A stretch of 6,272 bases of DNA from Lachnospiraceae bacterium (GTDB lineage: Bacteria > Bacillota > Clostridia > Lachnospirales > Lachnospiraceae): assembly GCA_900765975.1 (NCBI GenBank), contig CAAFTS010000175.1, forward strand, positions 1-6,272, written 5' to 3'. Every line of letters starts with the position of its first letter. Within the stretch, counting starts at the first letter, position 1. The notes beneath the pieces were generated by a model. That model was given only the letters and a program-made list of their open reading frames with translations. It did no database searches and was not told the origin of the DNA. The translations under genes were made by a program, and so were the position numbers. Below are positions 5,817 to 6,272 of the stretch, piece after piece.

Positions 5817-6272
5817 CTAATACATTTCCCCTTTTTTGATTGTAATAGAGTCAGAACTTGCGCCAACCAAACAAATATAATATTCCCCAGATTTTGATGC
5901 TTTTAGTTCATAATTTTGAAATAAGCCATATTTAGAGTTTGTTTCTTTCATTAATTGTCCATCAAATACATGTTGATACATGATAGATTGACCTTTGCCT
6001 TTATTTATTTCTGAAGGATATAATTCGAGTTGAATCTGCAACGATTCTCCCTCCTTTAGCTTCCATCCACTACCATCTTCTTTTTTTAAGATTACCATGG
6101 AATTATTTGTGAATATAAATTCTGGAACTAAAAACATCCCGTTTTTTTCTGTTACTGTAAATTCTTCCACTACTCTTGGTATGTGAGCATCTGTTTCTAT
6201 GCTTTTTATGATGGTACTTTCTTCAAGAATATTATACGTATCTTCAGATGCTTTTTGGATATTTTCATTATA
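5817..6272 (-). CDS. 3' part of an unrecognised protein (5' end beyond the window)
   Basis: The frame stays open from the TAG at 5819-5817 to the right edge, giving at least 151 residues. A GTG at 6170 could be a start, but I see no supporting SD and the 34 codons upstream of it read as ordinary coding sequence (for example KSIETDAHIPRV), so I treat the gene as partial. The visible part is hydrophilic with many beta-prone stretches: FTVTEKNGMFLVPEF, MVILKKEDG, SLQIQLELYP, and near the end SGEYYICLVGASSDSITIKKG. The closing SGEYYICLVGASS pattern recalls beta-sandwich domains of extracytoplasmic or sensor proteins in Firmicutes, but the N-terminus, where a signal peptide or membrane segment would show, is missing. 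No function is assigned. The DNA is clearly more AT-rich than the desulfidase gene. Confidence 0.75.
   Translation of the reverse strand, partial: YNENIQKASEDTYNILEESTIIKSIETDAHIPRVVEEFTVTEKNGMFLVPEFIFTNNSMVILKKEDGSGWKLKEGESLQIQLELYPSEINKGKGQSIMYQHVFDGQLMKETNSKYGLFQNYELKASKSGEYYICLVGASSDSITIKKGEMY

Overview
The window looks like chromosomal DNA from a low-GC anaerobic member of the Clostridia, most likely Lachnospiraceae. The grounds are the AT-rich non-coding DNA, purine-rich Shine-Dalgarno (SD) sites before nearly every gene, and a gene set (meso-diaminopimelate dehydrogenase, fermentative D-lactate dehydrogenase, Fe-S cysteine desulfidase) common in gut Firmicutes. Genus cannot be fixed from the sequence alone. 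All eight genes lie on the minus strand, so transcription runs from right to left.

Right to left: (i) 5817-6272 is the 3' part of a gene that enters from beyond the right edge; its product is unrecognised and its DNA is AT-rich. (ii) A probable three-gene operon starts at an extended -10 promoter near 5656-5664: a VOC/glyoxalase-fold protein, an Fe-S L-cysteine desulfidase/serine dehydratase alpha family enzyme (437 aa), and a 78-aa protein of unknown function whose SD lies inside the end of the desulfidase gene. (iii) A D-lactate dehydrogenase (ldhA) stands after a 158-nt gap. (iv) A tyrosine-recombinase-like protein has its own good promoter immediately after the ldhA stop; several catalytic residues of the family appear to be missing, and a dyad overlaps its promoter. 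(v) meso-Diaminopimelate dehydrogenase (ddh) has a textbook promoter and an 18-bp perfect palindrome at the predicted transcription start; a small cupin gene follows after 25 nt. A hairpin with a T-rich tail at the left edge probably terminates this last unit.

Metabolically the genes sit around pyruvate and ammonia. The desulfidase would release pyruvate, ammonia and sulfide from cysteine; LdhA reduces pyruvate to D-lactate and regenerates NAD+; Ddh fixes ammonia into meso-diaminopimelate for lysine and peptidoglycan. This link is inferred from family functions and adjacency and may be coincidental.

I saw no rRNA, tRNA, CRISPR array, insertion sequence or obvious attachment site. No spectacular new system stands out. 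The items most worth a second look are the apparently catalytically degenerate recombinase with its promoter dyad, and the unknown small protein coupled to the desulfidase. Five start codons were moved inward from the longest open frame because SD spacing favours the inner codon.
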